The notes under the pieces were generated by a model. It was not told the DNA's origin and searched no databases. It was given only the letters and a program-made list of their open reading frames with translations. From assembly GCF_022760755.1 (NCBI RefSeq), contig NZ_JAIVFP010000001.1, forward strand, positions 3,576,001 through 3,640,000: DNA of 64,000 nucleotides, read 5' to 3'. The DNA comes from Candidatus Rhodoblastus alkanivorans (GTDB lineage: Bacteria > Pseudomonadota > Alphaproteobacteria > Rhizobiales > Beijerinckiaceae). Shown here piece after piece: positions 41,273 through 50,640 of this stretch. The position numbers were made by a program, and so were the translations under genes. Position 1 is the stretch's first letter. Every line of letters starts with the position of its first letter.

Positions 41273-42553
41273 TTACGTCCGCACGGGCATGTCCTGCCAC
41301 ACGCCGCGGGTGTCGATGACGTCGAGGTGACGCCGCTCCGCCAGCGGGATCATTTTGAATTCGTCGTGATCGACCAGCAGGATCGCGATCTCGCAGCAGT
41401 GCAGCGCCTCGTCGATCGTCATGAATTCGACGCCGAATTCGGCGAGCTCCGGCGGCGGGCGCCGCAGGTTGGGCTCGACGATCTTGATCCGCGCGCCATA
41501 TTTGGCGGCGAGGGCATGGGCGACCTCCATCGCCGGGCTTTCGCGCAAATCGTCGATATTCGCCTTGAAGGTCAGGCCGCAGCAGGCGACGCTGGCGTAA
41601 GGATGATCGTCGATCAGGGCTTCGGCCTTTTCGATCACCTTCCGCGTCTTGTCGTTGTTCACGTCGCGGCTCGTCCGCATCAGCCGCGCGAGATCGGGCG
41701 CGGAATCGATGATAAACCAGGGATCGACCGCGATGCAGTGCCCGCCGACGCCCGGACCGGGCCGCAGCACATTGACGCGCGGGTGGCGGTTGGCGAGATC
41801 GATCACTTCCCAGACATTGATGTCGAAGCGATCGCAGATCAGCGACAATTCGTTGGCGAAGGCGATATTGGCGTCGCGAAAGGCGTTTTCGGTCAGCTTG
41901 ACCAGTTCGGCGGCGCGGGCGGTCGTGGCGACGCAGGCGCCCCGCACGAAGCTCTTGTAGAAACGCTGGGCGCGCCGCGTCGAGGCAGGCGTGACGCCGC
42001 CGATGCAGCGGTCGTTGTTGATGAGTTCGGTCAGGATGCGTCCGGGGAGAACCCGTTCGGGACAATAAGCGACGGAAATCGCGCCCTTGTCTTTGCCATT
42101 GCCGTTCTCCCAGCCGACGCCGTCGACATGGAGGTCCGGCCGCATCTTGGCGATCCGGACGGCGACGCCCTCGGTCGTGCCGATCGGCGAAGTCGATTCG
42201 AGAATGACGAGATTTCCCGGCGCCAGCACCTCGACGAAACTGTCCACCGCGGCGTAAACCATGGAGAGGTCCGGCCGGCTGCTGGCGTCGATCGGGGTCG
42301 GCACCGCGATCATGAAAACATCCGCCGGCTGCGGTTTGGACGCCGTCGTCAGCGCGCCGCTCGACACCACCTTCGAGACGAGACCGTCGAGATCGGGCTC
42401 GGAAATATGGATCGTGCCGGCGGCGACGGTGCGCACAACATCTTCCTTGGCGTCGACGCCGAGCACCTGCATGCCGCGGCTGGCGATCAGCGCCGCCGTC
42501 GGCAGCCCGATATAGCCCAGACCGATCACAGCGATTTTCTGGAATTCAGGCAT
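41273..42553 (-). CDS. wecC: UDP-N-acetyl-D-mannosamine dehydrogenase WecC
   Basis: 426 residues. The order of motifs is that of WecC: KIAVIGLGYIGLPTAA at the NAD site, ISEPDLDGLVSKVV, VILESTSPIGTTE and AYCPERVLPGR. Then come ELVKLTENAFRDANIAFANE and RVNVLRPGPGVGGHCIAVDP with the catalytic Cys, and NIDDLRESPAMEVA. It oxidises UDP-ManNAc twice to UDP-ManNAcA. It overlaps the preceding wecB by eight bases. If the WbpA route operates instead, the substrate could be UDP-GlcNAc, but the sequence looks WecC-like. Confidence 0.92.
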   Translation of the reverse strand: MPEFQKIAVIGLGYIGLPTAALIASRGMQVLGVDAKEDVVRTVAAGTIHISEPDLDGLVSKVVSSGALTTASKPQPADVFMIAVPTPIDASSRPDLSMVYAAVDSFVEVLAPGNLVILESTSPIGTTEGVAVRIAKMRPDLHVDGVGWENGNGKDKGAISVAYCPERVLPGRILTELINNDRCIGGVTPASTRRAQRFYKSFVRGACVATTARAAELVKLTENAFRDANIAFANELSLICDRFDINVWEVIDLANRHPRVNVLRPGPGVGGHCIAVDPWFIIDSAPDLARLMRTSRDVNNDKTRKVIEKAEALIDDHPYASVACCGLTFKANIDDLRESPAMEVAHALAAKYGARIKIVEPNLRRPPPELAEFGVEFMTIDEALHCCEIAILLVDHDEFKMIPLAERRHLDVIDTRGVWQDMPVRT

Positions 42554-43664
42554 CGAGGAGCGCCTTTACGATTCGTTCGCTGGCGTGGCCGTCGCCAAAC
42601 GGATTGTGGGTGCGGGCCATGGCGGCGTAGCTGTCCTCGTCGTCGAGCAGCCGGAAGGTCTCTTCGACGATCTTGTCGTAATCGGAGCCGACGAGGCGGG
42701 CCGTGCCGGCCTCCACGCCCTCGGGCCGCTCCGTCGTCTCCCGCATCACCAGCACCGGCTTGCCGAATGTGGGAGCCTCCTCCTGCACGCCGCCGGAATC
42801 GGTCAGCACCAGATAGGACATCGACAGGAGGCTGACGAAATCGGTGTATTCCTGCGGCGAGGTGAGAACGACGCGCGGGTGGTTCGACAGGCGCGCCGCG
42901 AAGACGTCATGGACGTTCGGATTGGGATGCGCCGGCAGGACGATGGCGACATCCTCCCGCTTCAGGATCGTCTCCAGCGCATTGACGATGTTGAGGACGC
43001 CGCCGCCGAAATTTTCCCGGCGATGGCAGGTCACCAGGATGATGCGCCGGTTGCCGTGGCGCGCCCTGACGCCGTCCCATCGCGACGCGAGGTCGGGATC
43101 GGCGTCCACCATGGCTTTGGCCAGGATCAGCGCGTCCACGACGGTGTTGCCGGTGACGTGAATGCGCTCGTCCGGCACGTTCTCGGCGCGCAGCGCGCTG
43201 GCGGCGCGCTGGGTCGGCGCGAAATGCTGGTCGGCGATCGAGCCGACGATCTTGCGGTTCACCTCCTCCGGCCAGGGCGCATAAATGTCGCCGCTGCGCA
43301 GGCCCGCCTCGACATGAGAGACCGGAATGCGATGGTAATAGGAGGCGAGCGCCCCGGTCATGGCCGTCGCGGTGTCGCCCTGGACGACGACCCGAGTCGG
43401 CTTCACCCGTTCGAGCACCTCGCCGATATCCTCGACCAGTTGCGAGGTGAGGCGGTCGAGGTTCTGGTTGGCCGTCATGATGTTCAAATCGACGTCGGGC
43501 GTGACCTTGGCGAGCTTGAGCACCTGATCGAGCAGATGGCGGTGCTGGGCGGTGGCGCAGACGGTCAGCGCCACGTCCTTTTCGGCCTTGAGCCGGTTGA
43601 TCACGGGAAAGAGTTTGATCGCCTCGGGACGCGTTCCCACCAGGACGAAGAGATGTTTCTGCAT
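42546..43664 (-). CDS. wecB: UDP-N-acetylglucosamine 2-epimerase (non-hydrolysing) WecB
   Basis: 372 residues. LVGTRPEAIKLFPVI at the start, VVVQGDTATAMTGALASYY, SHVEAGLRSGD and TCHRRENFGGG are strongly conserved. LTDSGGVQEEAPTFGKPVLVMRETTERPEG is the nucleotide-binding end. It interconverts UDP-GlcNAc and UDP-ManNAc, supplying the adjacent WecC. WbpI, which epimerises the diacetylated glucuronate, has the same fold, so a later position in the pathway is also possible. Confidence 0.93.
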   Translation of the reverse strand: MQKHLFVLVGTRPEAIKLFPVINRLKAEKDVALTVCATAQHRHLLDQVLKLAKVTPDVDLNIMTANQNLDRLTSQLVEDIGEVLERVKPTRVVVQGDTATAMTGALASYYHRIPVSHVEAGLRSGDIYAPWPEEVNRKIVGSIADQHFAPTQRAASALRAENVPDERIHVTGNTVVDALILAKAMVDADPDLASRWDGVRARHGNRRIILVTCHRRENFGGGVLNIVNALETILKREDVAIVLPAHPNPNVHDVFAARLSNHPRVVLTSPQEYTDFVSLLSMSYLVLTDSGGVQEEAPTFGKPVLVMRETTERPEGVEAGTARLVGSDYDKIVEETFRLLDDEDSYAAMARTHNPFGDGHASERIVKALLDA

Positions 43665-43667
43665 GCG

Positions 43668-44459
43668 TCAGCCTCCCACCCGGCCGGCGGGCGGCGCGAA
43701 CCCGCCCGGCCCGACCGCGCCCCCCAGGCCCTGGCGGACCAGCGCCGTCGTCAGAATTCCGGCATAGAGCGCATTGGTCCTGGCGTAGCGCCACCACATG
43801 CGGCGCGGCTCCTGGTAGACCCGGTAGAGCCATTCGAGGCCGAACCGCTGCATGCGCTCGGGCGCCCTCTGCACCGCCCCGGCGAGAACATCAAAGGATC
43901 CGCCGACGCCCATGATGAAGGGCGTTGCGAGTTCGTCGCGATGGGCGGCGAGGAAGCGCTCCTTGCGGGGCGTGGGCATGCCGATGAACAGGCAGTCGGC
44001 GCCGCTTTCGCGGATCGCGCGGACGACCTCAGGCTCTTGCTCGCGGGTGAAATAGCCGTCCCGCAGTCCGGCGAAACGAATGGCGGGATAAAGTTCGCGG
44101 ACGCGCTCGGCGGCGCCCTGAAGCACTTCCGGCCTGGCGCCGAGAAAAAAAGGCTTGAACCCTTCCCAGGCGCAGATGGCGAGAAGTTCGCCGAGGAGAT
44201 CGACGCCCGCGACGCGGGACGTGACCGGCAGGCCCAAGGCGCGGGCGCCCCAGACGATTCCCATGCCGTCGATCCCGACGACGTCGCTGTTGGCGACGTC
44301 GGCGGCGAGCACCGGATCGGAACGCATATTGACCAGCTTGGCGACATTGAGCGCCACATGCTGAACGCGCCGCCGGCTGCGCATCGCGCCTCGCGCGACT
44401 TCGACCGTCTCCGCCATGGACAGCGCGTCGATGGGACAACCCAGGAACGAATAACGCAT
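43668..44459 (-). CDS. WecG/TagA/CpsF family glycosyltransferase (GT26)
   Basis: 263 residues from the ATG at 44,459, preceded by GGGGGGG; an ATG four codons upstream is an alternative. Motifs: HVALNVAKLVNMRSDP, VVGIDGMGIVWGARALG, RVAGVDLL and FIGMPTPRKERFL. MGVGGSFDVLAG and RRMWWRYARTNALY are typical too. WecG transfers ManNAcA from UDP-ManNAcA to a lipid-linked GlcNAc. Encoded directly before wecB and wecC, it probably uses their product or its 3-acetamido derivative. Confidence 0.9.
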   Translation of the reverse strand: MRYSFLGCPIDALSMAETVEVARGAMRSRRRVQHVALNVAKLVNMRSDPVLAADVANSDVVGIDGMGIVWGARALGLPVTSRVAGVDLLGELLAICAWEGFKPFFLGARPEVLQGAAERVRELYPAIRFAGLRDGYFTREQEPEVVRAIRESGADCLFIGMPTPRKERFLAAHRDELATPFIMGVGGSFDVLAGAVQRAPERMQRFGLEWLYRVYQEPRRMWWRYARTNALYAGILTTALVRQGLGGAVGPGGFAPPAGRVGG

Positions 44460-44510
44460 CGGCCCCCCCATTCTTCATCGCGCTGCTTCGCCGCGCCGGC
44501 GCCGCATGCG

Positions 44511-44586
44511 CAATTAAATGAATAAAAAAGACAATAATCAAACTCTATTTAATTGCAAGCGGATTTAATTTGCGCTTTAAAATTCC
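44511..44586. promoter_or_regulatory. AT-rich divergent promoter island
   Basis: CAATTAAATGAATAAAAAAG, CTATTTAATTG and GATTTAATTTG occur between the divergent wecG-type and GT2 genes. This is the likely promoter of the long minus-strand sugar-nucleotide operon and of the GT2 gene. Confidence 0.5.
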
Positions 44587-44682
44587 GGGGAGATTCCGGC
44601 GGTCACGCTTGGGGATTGCGGCCATTCGTGTTTTTATGTCAAGCGCAGTCGCCGAAAAAATAATCGGAGATTAAATAATATC

Positions 44683-45567
44683 ATGATTTCCGTGATTATT
44701 CCGCATCTCAATCAACCGGAGGGGCTCGAGCACTGCCTCGCCAGCCTCGACGCCCAGACCCTCGACCCTGGCCTGTTCGAGGTCATTGTCGTCGACAACG
44801 GCTCGCGGGCGCTCCCGGTCGAGGTCATCGCGCGCCATCCCAACGCGCGCCTGCTTCAGGAAAGCCGCCCCGGTCCCGGCCCCGCGCGCAACAGGGGCGC
44901 GGCGGAGGCGCGTGGCGACGTCTTCGCCTTCATCGACGCCGATTGCCGTGCGGACCCGAACTGGCTGCGCAGCATCCAGGCCGCGCTCGCCGTCTCCGGG
45001 CCCGGCGTCGTGCTCGGCGGCGACGTCAGAATCTGGCGTTCCGGCGCCCGGCTCAATGCGATCGAGGCCTATGAGAGCGTGTTCGCCTACCGCTTCAAGC
45101 TCTATATCGAAAAGCACGGCTATGCCGGCACCGGGAATCTGGCGGCCTGGCGCAGCGATTTCCACGCGGTCGGGCCGTTCGACGGCATCGAGGTCGCCGA
45201 GGATATGGAATGGGGGCGGCGCGCCCGCGCCGCCGGGCTGCATTTCCGCTATATTCCCGAAATGGTGGTCTATCATCCCGCCCGCGGCTCGCTTGAAGAG
45301 CTTTACGTCAAATGGGATCGGCAGATCCTGCATTATCGGCGCATGGCCGAAGGCGAGCCCCATTGGCGCCTACGCTGGACCGGCCGGGCCCTGCTCGTTC
45401 TCGCCTCCCCCATCGCCGCCGCCTTCACCGTGCTCGCAAGCGACCGGATTTCGGGCCTGTCCGCGCGCTGGCGCGCGATCGCGGTGATGACTGCGGTCCG
45501 CTCCCATCGCGCTGCGACCATGCTCTCCCTGCTGCGCGGCGAGCGGGCGATGGCCTGGAACCGCTGA
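44683..45567 (+). CDS. Family 2 glycosyltransferase
   Basis: 294 residues starting MISVIIPHLNQPEGLEHCLASL. VIVVDNGS and FAFIDADCRADPNWL (DxD metal site) define the GT-A fold. EVAEDMEWGRRARAAG is the acceptor-side ED motif. A hydrophobic segment (RALLVLASPIAAAFTVLA) near the C terminus suggests membrane association. The stop codon leads directly into the double-palindrome repeat. Confidence 0.9.
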   Translation: MISVIIPHLNQPEGLEHCLASLDAQTLDPGLFEVIVVDNGSRALPVEVIARHPNARLLQESRPGPGPARNRGAAEARGDVFAFIDADCRADPNWLRSIQAALAVSGPGVVLGGDVRIWRSGARLNAIEAYESVFAYRFKLYIEKHGYAGTGNLAAWRSDFHAVGPFDGIEVAEDMEWGRRARAAGLHFRYIPEMVVYHPARGSLEELYVKWDRQILHYRRMAEGEPHWRLRWTGRALLVLASPIAAAFTVLASDRISGLSARWRAIAVMTAVRSHRAATMLSLLRGERAMAWNR

Positions 45568-45672
45568 GCATGAAGTCGTTGGCCCACCAACGACTTCGTG
45601 CTTAGATTTCTTTGTTTCAGCAGGATTTTTGTCCGAAAGCGGGCGACCGCTTTTCGGAAATCATTCTCTAAG
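45568..45672. repeat. Double-palindrome dispersed repeat, copy B
   Basis: The first arm pair (45,568-45,602) is a 15-bp stem with one G/T difference. The second part shares CAGGATTTTTGTCCGAAA and CTTTTCGGAAATC with copy A at 4527-4633, in the same order and spacing. It lies between convergent genes. Confidence 0.75.
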
Positions 45673-45674
45673 CG

Positions 45675-46871
45675 CTAAGCGGCGCTTGTTTGCGCCTGCG
45701 CCGACTGGAACAGGCCATGGTCGGTGAGTTGCGGCAGATCGTTGCGGCGCCCGAACGACCACAGGATCCAACCGAGTTCATAGCTGCGGCATTCGAGGCG
45801 AAGGCCGACGCCGGCGCTGTCGATCAGGCCCGAAGAGCGTCCAAGAAGCATATTGCCGACAGCGCGCAGCATGCGCGGCGTCTTGTTTTGAAGTTCGTCC
45901 TTGCGGATCTGCGAGCGTATGCTCAGGCCGCTTTCCCGCAGCAGCATGGAGCGCCCGAGCTGGTTGCGGCCGAAGACCCATTGGAAGCCGCGGATCAGCG
46001 CCTCGCGCGCGCCGGGAACGCCATAACGCTCGCCCCATTCGAGCAGCGCCGGCGCCATGCCGTATTGATGCACCGAATAGACCTCGTAAAAGTCCAGCAC
46101 GCGGCCGCTCGCCGCGTCGAAGAACCAGGGCCACTCGCCCTGGGGCCCCTGAAGCGCGATCAATTTCCCGGCGCAGGCCGACGCCATTGCGATCGCCGGA
46201 ACGTCGCCCGTGAGATCGCCATATTGATAGCAGGCGATCGCCAGATAGATCTGGGTCGCGAAAGACGCAAAGCGCCGCCGCAACCCATAGGGCGTGTCGA
46301 AGAACAGGCCCGCGCCGCCATGGTAGCGATCCTGCAGGAACCGGAACAAAGGCTGGGCGTATGGACGCCATTCGTCGCGGCCGGCGCGTGTTTGCGCCAC
46401 GACGCCTGTCAGCAGCATGCCGAGATCCTGCGCATGAAAATCCCGCCAGGCGTCGCTGTCCTCGAGAATCGCCCTGACCGCGCGCGCGACATCGTCGGGG
46501 ATGGCGAAGCCCAGTTCGGCGCTGGCCCAAAGCGCCATGCCGAAAGCGTATTTGCGCACCGGCAGGCGGGTCAGCTCGCGCGCATTGCGATCGAAAATCT
46601 CGCGCAGGTCGAGACCTTCAGGAATTTCGGCGACCCGCGACATGCCGAGCAGAACGTTGAGCGTGTAGAAGACGTCGCTGTGCGGCAGGGATTCGTTCGG
46701 CGAGGCGCGGCCGTCGAGGTGATATATATGCGACCAGCGCCCGTGCTCGGGAAGCCAGCAATGTTCGAGGCCGCGCAAGGCGAAATTTACGAGCGGCGAA
46801 TTGCGGACCGGCTCGTTCCTGTTGGCGGCGGCCGGAGGAGCCGCGTCGGCGAGCGTGTTGATCGTCATCAT
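45675..46871 (-). CDS. Unassigned alpha-helical (possible alpha/alpha-barrel) protein
   Basis: 398 residues from an ATG at 46,871 with GGTGGG upstream; a TTG at 46,892 overlapping the adaptor stop is an alternative. No signal peptide or membrane segment. Helical repeats are rich in aromatic residues (LEHCWLPEHGRWSHIYHLDG, GEWPWFFDAASGRVLDFYEVYS, HQYGMAPALLEWGERYG). This is suggestive of the (alpha/alpha)6 folds of glycoside hydrolases, epimerases and lyases, though I recognise no family. It is last in the second type I secretion operon, so it may act on the secreted protein's glycan partner. Confidence 0.7.
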   Translation of the reverse strand: MMTINTLADAAPPAAANRNEPVRNSPLVNFALRGLEHCWLPEHGRWSHIYHLDGRASPNESLPHSDVFYTLNVLLGMSRVAEIPEGLDLREIFDRNARELTRLPVRKYAFGMALWASAELGFAIPDDVARAVRAILEDSDAWRDFHAQDLGMLLTGVVAQTRAGRDEWRPYAQPLFRFLQDRYHGGAGLFFDTPYGLRRRFASFATQIYLAIACYQYGDLTGDVPAIAMASACAGKLIALQGPQGEWPWFFDAASGRVLDFYEVYSVHQYGMAPALLEWGERYGVPGAREALIRGFQWVFGRNQLGRSMLLRESGLSIRSQIRKDELQNKTPRMLRAVGNMLLGRSSGLIDSAGVGLRLECRSYELGWILWSFGRRNDLPQLTDHGLFQSAQAQTSAA

Positions 46872-46888
46872 TTTCCCACCCTGGCTGG

Positions 46889-48310
46889 TCAATATTCGCG
46901 GATGCTCTCGTCCAGTCCACGCATGAGCGGATAGAGGAAATAGGAAATCACGCTGCGGCGACCGACCTTCATCTCGGCGGTCACCGCCATGCCCGGAAGC
47001 AGTGGCGCGCGTCCCTCCGGCGCCCGCAGACGCGTATCCTTCAGGTCGATCAGGACGCGATAATAGGGCGCGGCGTCACGGCGCCCCGTTTCGGCTTTCG
47101 GGTCCGGCGAAAAGGCGTCCTCGCTGATGACTCTGACCTCTCCCGCGGCCGTTCCATATTTCTGGAACGGGAAGGCCTCGAACTTGATCCGCGCCGATTG
47201 GCCGACCGACACCTGGCCGATGTCTCTTCCCTGGACATTCACTTCGGCCTGCAGCGTCGCGTCGCGAGGCACGAGAACGAAGAGAGTCTCCGCTTCGCGC
47301 GCCACCGAGCCGACCGTCCGGTCGGCGATCTGCAGAACGGTGGCGTCGGCCGGCGCCTGAAGCACGATCAGCTTGCGACGCAACTCCGCCTTCTTGAGAT
47401 CTTCCGCCGCGCTGTTGCGCTTGGTCAGCGTGTCGACAAGCTCCTCATAGGCCTTGCGCAGAAATTCCTCGGCGAAGACTTTTCGATCCGCGCGCGCCTT
47501 GTCGACGCGATGCGAGTCGTCGGCGATATTGCCGCGAATCCGCGCCAGATTGCTCTCCACTTCGAGGCGGGCGTCACGCGACAGCAGGAAGTTCAGCTTC
47601 GACCCGATCTCCTTGTTCATCAGCGTGGTGCGCATGGTCTCGATCGACCGGGTGGTGTCGAGCCGCTGAACCAGCACCGCCTCCTCGTCACGAGCGGTCT
47701 TGAGATTGGCCTGAGCGGAGGCGATCTGCGCGTCGTCATCCTCGATCTGGGCGTCGTAGGCGCTCTTGCGCTGCAGGAAGATTTTGCGCTGGAGAATCTC
47801 GTCGGAATTGGCGGGGTCCGTAATGACATAAACCTTGCCGTTCAGCTCCGCCCGCAGCCGGTCGATCGTGGCGTCGAACGCCGCCACCCGGTTGCGCAAA
47901 AGATCCTGATCGGCCTGGGAGAAGGTCGGGTCGAGAGTCGCCAGCACATCGCCGCGACGGACCCGGTCGCCGACCCTGACGCGAATGTCGCGGATCACGG
48001 AGGTTTCGAGCGGCTGGACCACGAGATTCGGCCGGGTGGTGATGAGCTTGCCCTGCGCGACGACGATCATGTCGACGTGGGAAACCGACGCCCAGCCGAT
48101 CGCCGTCGCGATCAGAGCGACGACCGCATAGAGCGTCAGGCGGGCGAGGCGCGGCGGCGGCCGGTGCTCGATCTCTATGGCGTCGGACTGAAATTCCGTG
48201 ACCAAAGCCGGCCGTCGCGGCGCCGGCCGCGCCCGACGGCGCCGCTCCGCCGGCCCGCGCGCCGCCGGCGCGGATTTCGTCTCGGCCCGCGTCTCGTCGG
48301 TTGCGCTCAT
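46889..48310 (-). CDS. Type I secretion membrane-fusion (HlyD-family) adaptor, second system
   Basis: 473 residues from the ATG at 48,310, which overlaps the ABC gene stop (ATGA). A basic, Pro-rich cytoplasmic start precedes one membrane segment (LARLTLYAVVALIATAIGWA). The lipoyl half (VIRDIRVRVGDRVRRGDVLA), coiled coil (about 150-320) and barrel end (LLPGMAVTAEMKVGRRSVISYFL) follow. FLYPLMRGLDESIREY is the usual HlyD-type C terminus. Confidence 0.92.
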   Translation of the reverse strand: MSATDETRAETKSAPAARGPAERRRRARPAPRRPALVTEFQSDAIEIEHRPPPRLARLTLYAVVALIATAIGWASVSHVDMIVVAQGKLITTRPNLVVQPLETSVIRDIRVRVGDRVRRGDVLATLDPTFSQADQDLLRNRVAAFDATIDRLRAELNGKVYVITDPANSDEILQRKIFLQRKSAYDAQIEDDDAQIASAQANLKTARDEEAVLVQRLDTTRSIETMRTTLMNKEIGSKLNFLLSRDARLEVESNLARIRGNIADDSHRVDKARADRKVFAEEFLRKAYEELVDTLTKRNSAAEDLKKAELRRKLIVLQAPADATVLQIADRTVGSVAREAETLFVLVPRDATLQAEVNVQGRDIGQVSVGQSARIKFEAFPFQKYGTAAGEVRVISEDAFSPDPKAETGRRDAAPYYRVLIDLKDTRLRAPEGRAPLLPGMAVTAEMKVGRRSVISYFLYPLMRGLDESIREY

Positions 48311-50640
48311 GCGACGTGCCTCATCTGCTGGTTCCACAAATGCCGGTAGATCGTGCATTTCGACAGCAGCCGGTCATGGGAGTCGACGTCGACGATCCGG
48401 CCGCGGTCGATCACCAGGATCTGGTTGGAGTCGGCGAGCATCGACAGCCGGTGCGACACGATGATCACCGTCCGTCCCGCCGCGATCCGGCGGAGGTTGC
48501 GGCGGATGATCAGCTCGCTTTCCGAATCCAGCGCGCTCGTCGCCTCGTCGAGGATGAGAATGCGCGGATCGACGACGAGCGCCCGCGCGATGGCGAGGCG
48601 CTGCTTCTGTCCGCCCGAAAGATTCGAGCCGTCCTCTTCAAGCATGGTGTCGAAGCCGCGCGGCAGACGCTCGATGAATTCGTCGGCGCCCGCCAATCGC
48701 GCGGCGTGCGCGACCTCGGCGAAAGTCGCGTCGCGCTTCACGCAGGCGATGTTCTCGCGCACCGTGCCGCGAAACAGAAAATTGTCCTGCAGCACGACGC
48801 CGAGGCTGTTGCGCAGATGCGCGAGATCGATCTCGCGGGAATCGGCGCCGTCGATCCGCAGCACCCCCTGCTGCGCCGCGTAAATGCCCGAGATCAGGCG
48901 CGTCAGCGTCGTCTTGCCGGAGCCGCTGCGGCCGACGATCCCGAAGATCGAGCCGGGCTCGACCGAAAACGAGACGTCGTCCAGCGCCGGCGCGCCCTCC
49001 GGGCCGTAGCGGAAGGAGACATTCTCGAATTCGATCCCGCCCGCGATTTCCGGCCGCAGGCCTTCGCTTTTGCCCTCGCGCTCGGGCTTCTGATTCATCA
49101 CCTCGCCAAGCATCTTCACCGCCAGGGCGACTTCCTGATATTCGTGGACCATGGCGACCATCTGCACCAGCGGTCCCGAAACCCGCCCGGCCAGCATGTT
49201 GAAGGCGACCAGGGCGCCAATGGTCATCACGCCGTTGAACACGTCGAATGCGCCCAGCGTGATGATCCCGAGCGTCATGATTTTTTCCAGAAAACCGGTC
49301 AGCGCCTGGGCGCCCGCCGAAATCTTCTCGACGCCGAAGCGCATGGTCACCGCCTGGGCGCAACGCTCGTCCCATCTGCGGCCCTGCATAGGCTCCATGG
49401 CCAATGACTTGACCGTGCGCATGCCGTGGACGGTCTCGACGAGCAGCGCCTGGCGCGCGCCTTCCGCCTGATAGAGATCGGCGAGGCGGCGCCGGAACGG
49501 CCCCATCAGCGTCATGACCACCAAGGCGCTCAACGCGGTAAAGGCCAGCACGACGAAAGTGAGCTTGACGCTGTAGAGCAGCAGGACGGGAATGAAGACG
49601 ACGAGCGAAAGCGCGTCGAGCGTGGTCAGGAACAGCCGCCCGGTCAGAAACTCCCGGATCCGCGCCGCCTGCTGCATGTGCTTCACCAGCACGCCGGCCG
49701 AAATATGCTCGAAGAAGGAGACAGGAAGCCCAAGCAGATGGCCGAAGGTCTGGGTCGCGACGCGGATATCGACCTTGTTGGTGGCGTAGAGCAGAAGATA
49801 GCGCCGCAGGAAGGTGAATACAGCTTCGAACGAGAGCGCCGCCGCGGCGCCCGCCGCAAGCACGTAAAGGGTCGTGAAGCTCTCGTGCACCAGCACCTTG
49901 TCGATGACGAGTTGGAAGAAGATCGGCAAAGCGAGGCCAAGCGCATAGAGCAGGATCGCGGCGACGGCGACGTCGATGAACAGCCGCCATTGGCGCAGAA
50001 GCTCGGGAACGAACCAGCGCAGGCCGAAGGCCGGCCTTCCGTCAGCCAGGCGCGATTCGCGTTTCATGAGGATCGCGTCGCCGGACCACCGGGCGCAAAA
50101 CAGTTCCTTTTCGACCACGAGAGGCTCGTAGCGGCGATCCGCGAGCGGATCGAACACGACGACCGCCTCGCCGCCATCGGGCGCCTCTCCGGGTCCGAGA
50201 ACCACGATCCAATTGCCGTTGTCGAGGCGAAGCAGCGCGGGATAGGCTTCCCCGAGCCGGAGCAGGACTTTCCAGTCGAGCCGCGCGCTGCGCGCGCGCA
50301 GGCCCGCGTCCTTGGCCATGCGCAGCAATTGCGTCGCGGCGAGCGCTCCGCCATCGACGGCATAGGCGTGCCGCAGGCGCTCCGCCGAGAGTTCGACACC
50401 GTGACGGCCCGCGATCAGCGATAGACATTCCAGGCCGGTGCGCGCGGCCTCGCCGGAATCTTCCGCCGGAGCCGCCGCGACTTCGATGTCCGGCGGCGCC
50501 GCAACCTCGACTACCGGCGCCGGCGGCGCTTCGGCCGGATCGCTCCCGACTGCGGCTTTCCCGGCCTTGTTGTTGCGAAAGGCCGAGAACCACTTTTTCG
50601 GGCGACGCTTGGGGACGTCAACGGAAATTGGCTGAGACAT
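48307..50640 (-). CDS. Type I secretion ABC exporter with inactive C39-like domain (HlyB-like)
   Basis: 777 residues. After a Pro/Ala-rich start, residues about 62-200 are a C39-like domain (TGLECLSLIAGRHGVELS). The catalytic Cys position before GLxxL is Thr, and the His region reads NGNWIVVL, so peptide cleavage is not expected; this is the HlyB/RTX state. The six-helix membrane domain follows. The ATPase has GRSGSGKTTL, LSGGQKQRLAIARAL and LILDEATSALD. It overlaps the upstream 110-residue gene by 23 bases. Likely substrate: the giant protein encoded two genes upstream. Confidence 0.92.
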   Translation of the reverse strand: MSQPISVDVPKRRPKKWFSAFRNNKAGKAAVGSDPAEAPPAPVVEVAAPPDIEVAAAPAEDSGEAARTGLECLSLIAGRHGVELSAERLRHAYAVDGGALAATQLLRMAKDAGLRARSARLDWKVLLRLGEAYPALLRLDNGNWIVVLGPGEAPDGGEAVVVFDPLADRRYEPLVVEKELFCARWSGDAILMKRESRLADGRPAFGLRWFVPELLRQWRLFIDVAVAAILLYALGLALPIFFQLVIDKVLVHESFTTLYVLAAGAAAALSFEAVFTFLRRYLLLYATNKVDIRVATQTFGHLLGLPVSFFEHISAGVLVKHMQQAARIREFLTGRLFLTTLDALSLVVFIPVLLLYSVKLTFVVLAFTALSALVVMTLMGPFRRRLADLYQAEGARQALLVETVHGMRTVKSLAMEPMQGRRWDERCAQAVTMRFGVEKISAGAQALTGFLEKIMTLGIITLGAFDVFNGVMTIGALVAFNMLAGRVSGPLVQMVAMVHEYQEVALAVKMLGEVMNQKPEREGKSEGLRPEIAGGIEFENVSFRYGPEGAPALDDVSFSVEPGSIFGIVGRSGSGKTTLTRLISGIYAAQQGVLRIDGADSREIDLAHLRNSLGVVLQDNFLFRGTVRENIACVKRDATFAEVAHAARLAGADEFIERLPRGFDTMLEEDGSNLSGGQKQRLAIARALVVDPRILILDEATSALDSESELIIRRNLRRIAAGRTVIIVSHRLSMLADSNQILVIDRGRIVDVDSHDRLLSKCTIYRHLWNQQMRHVA

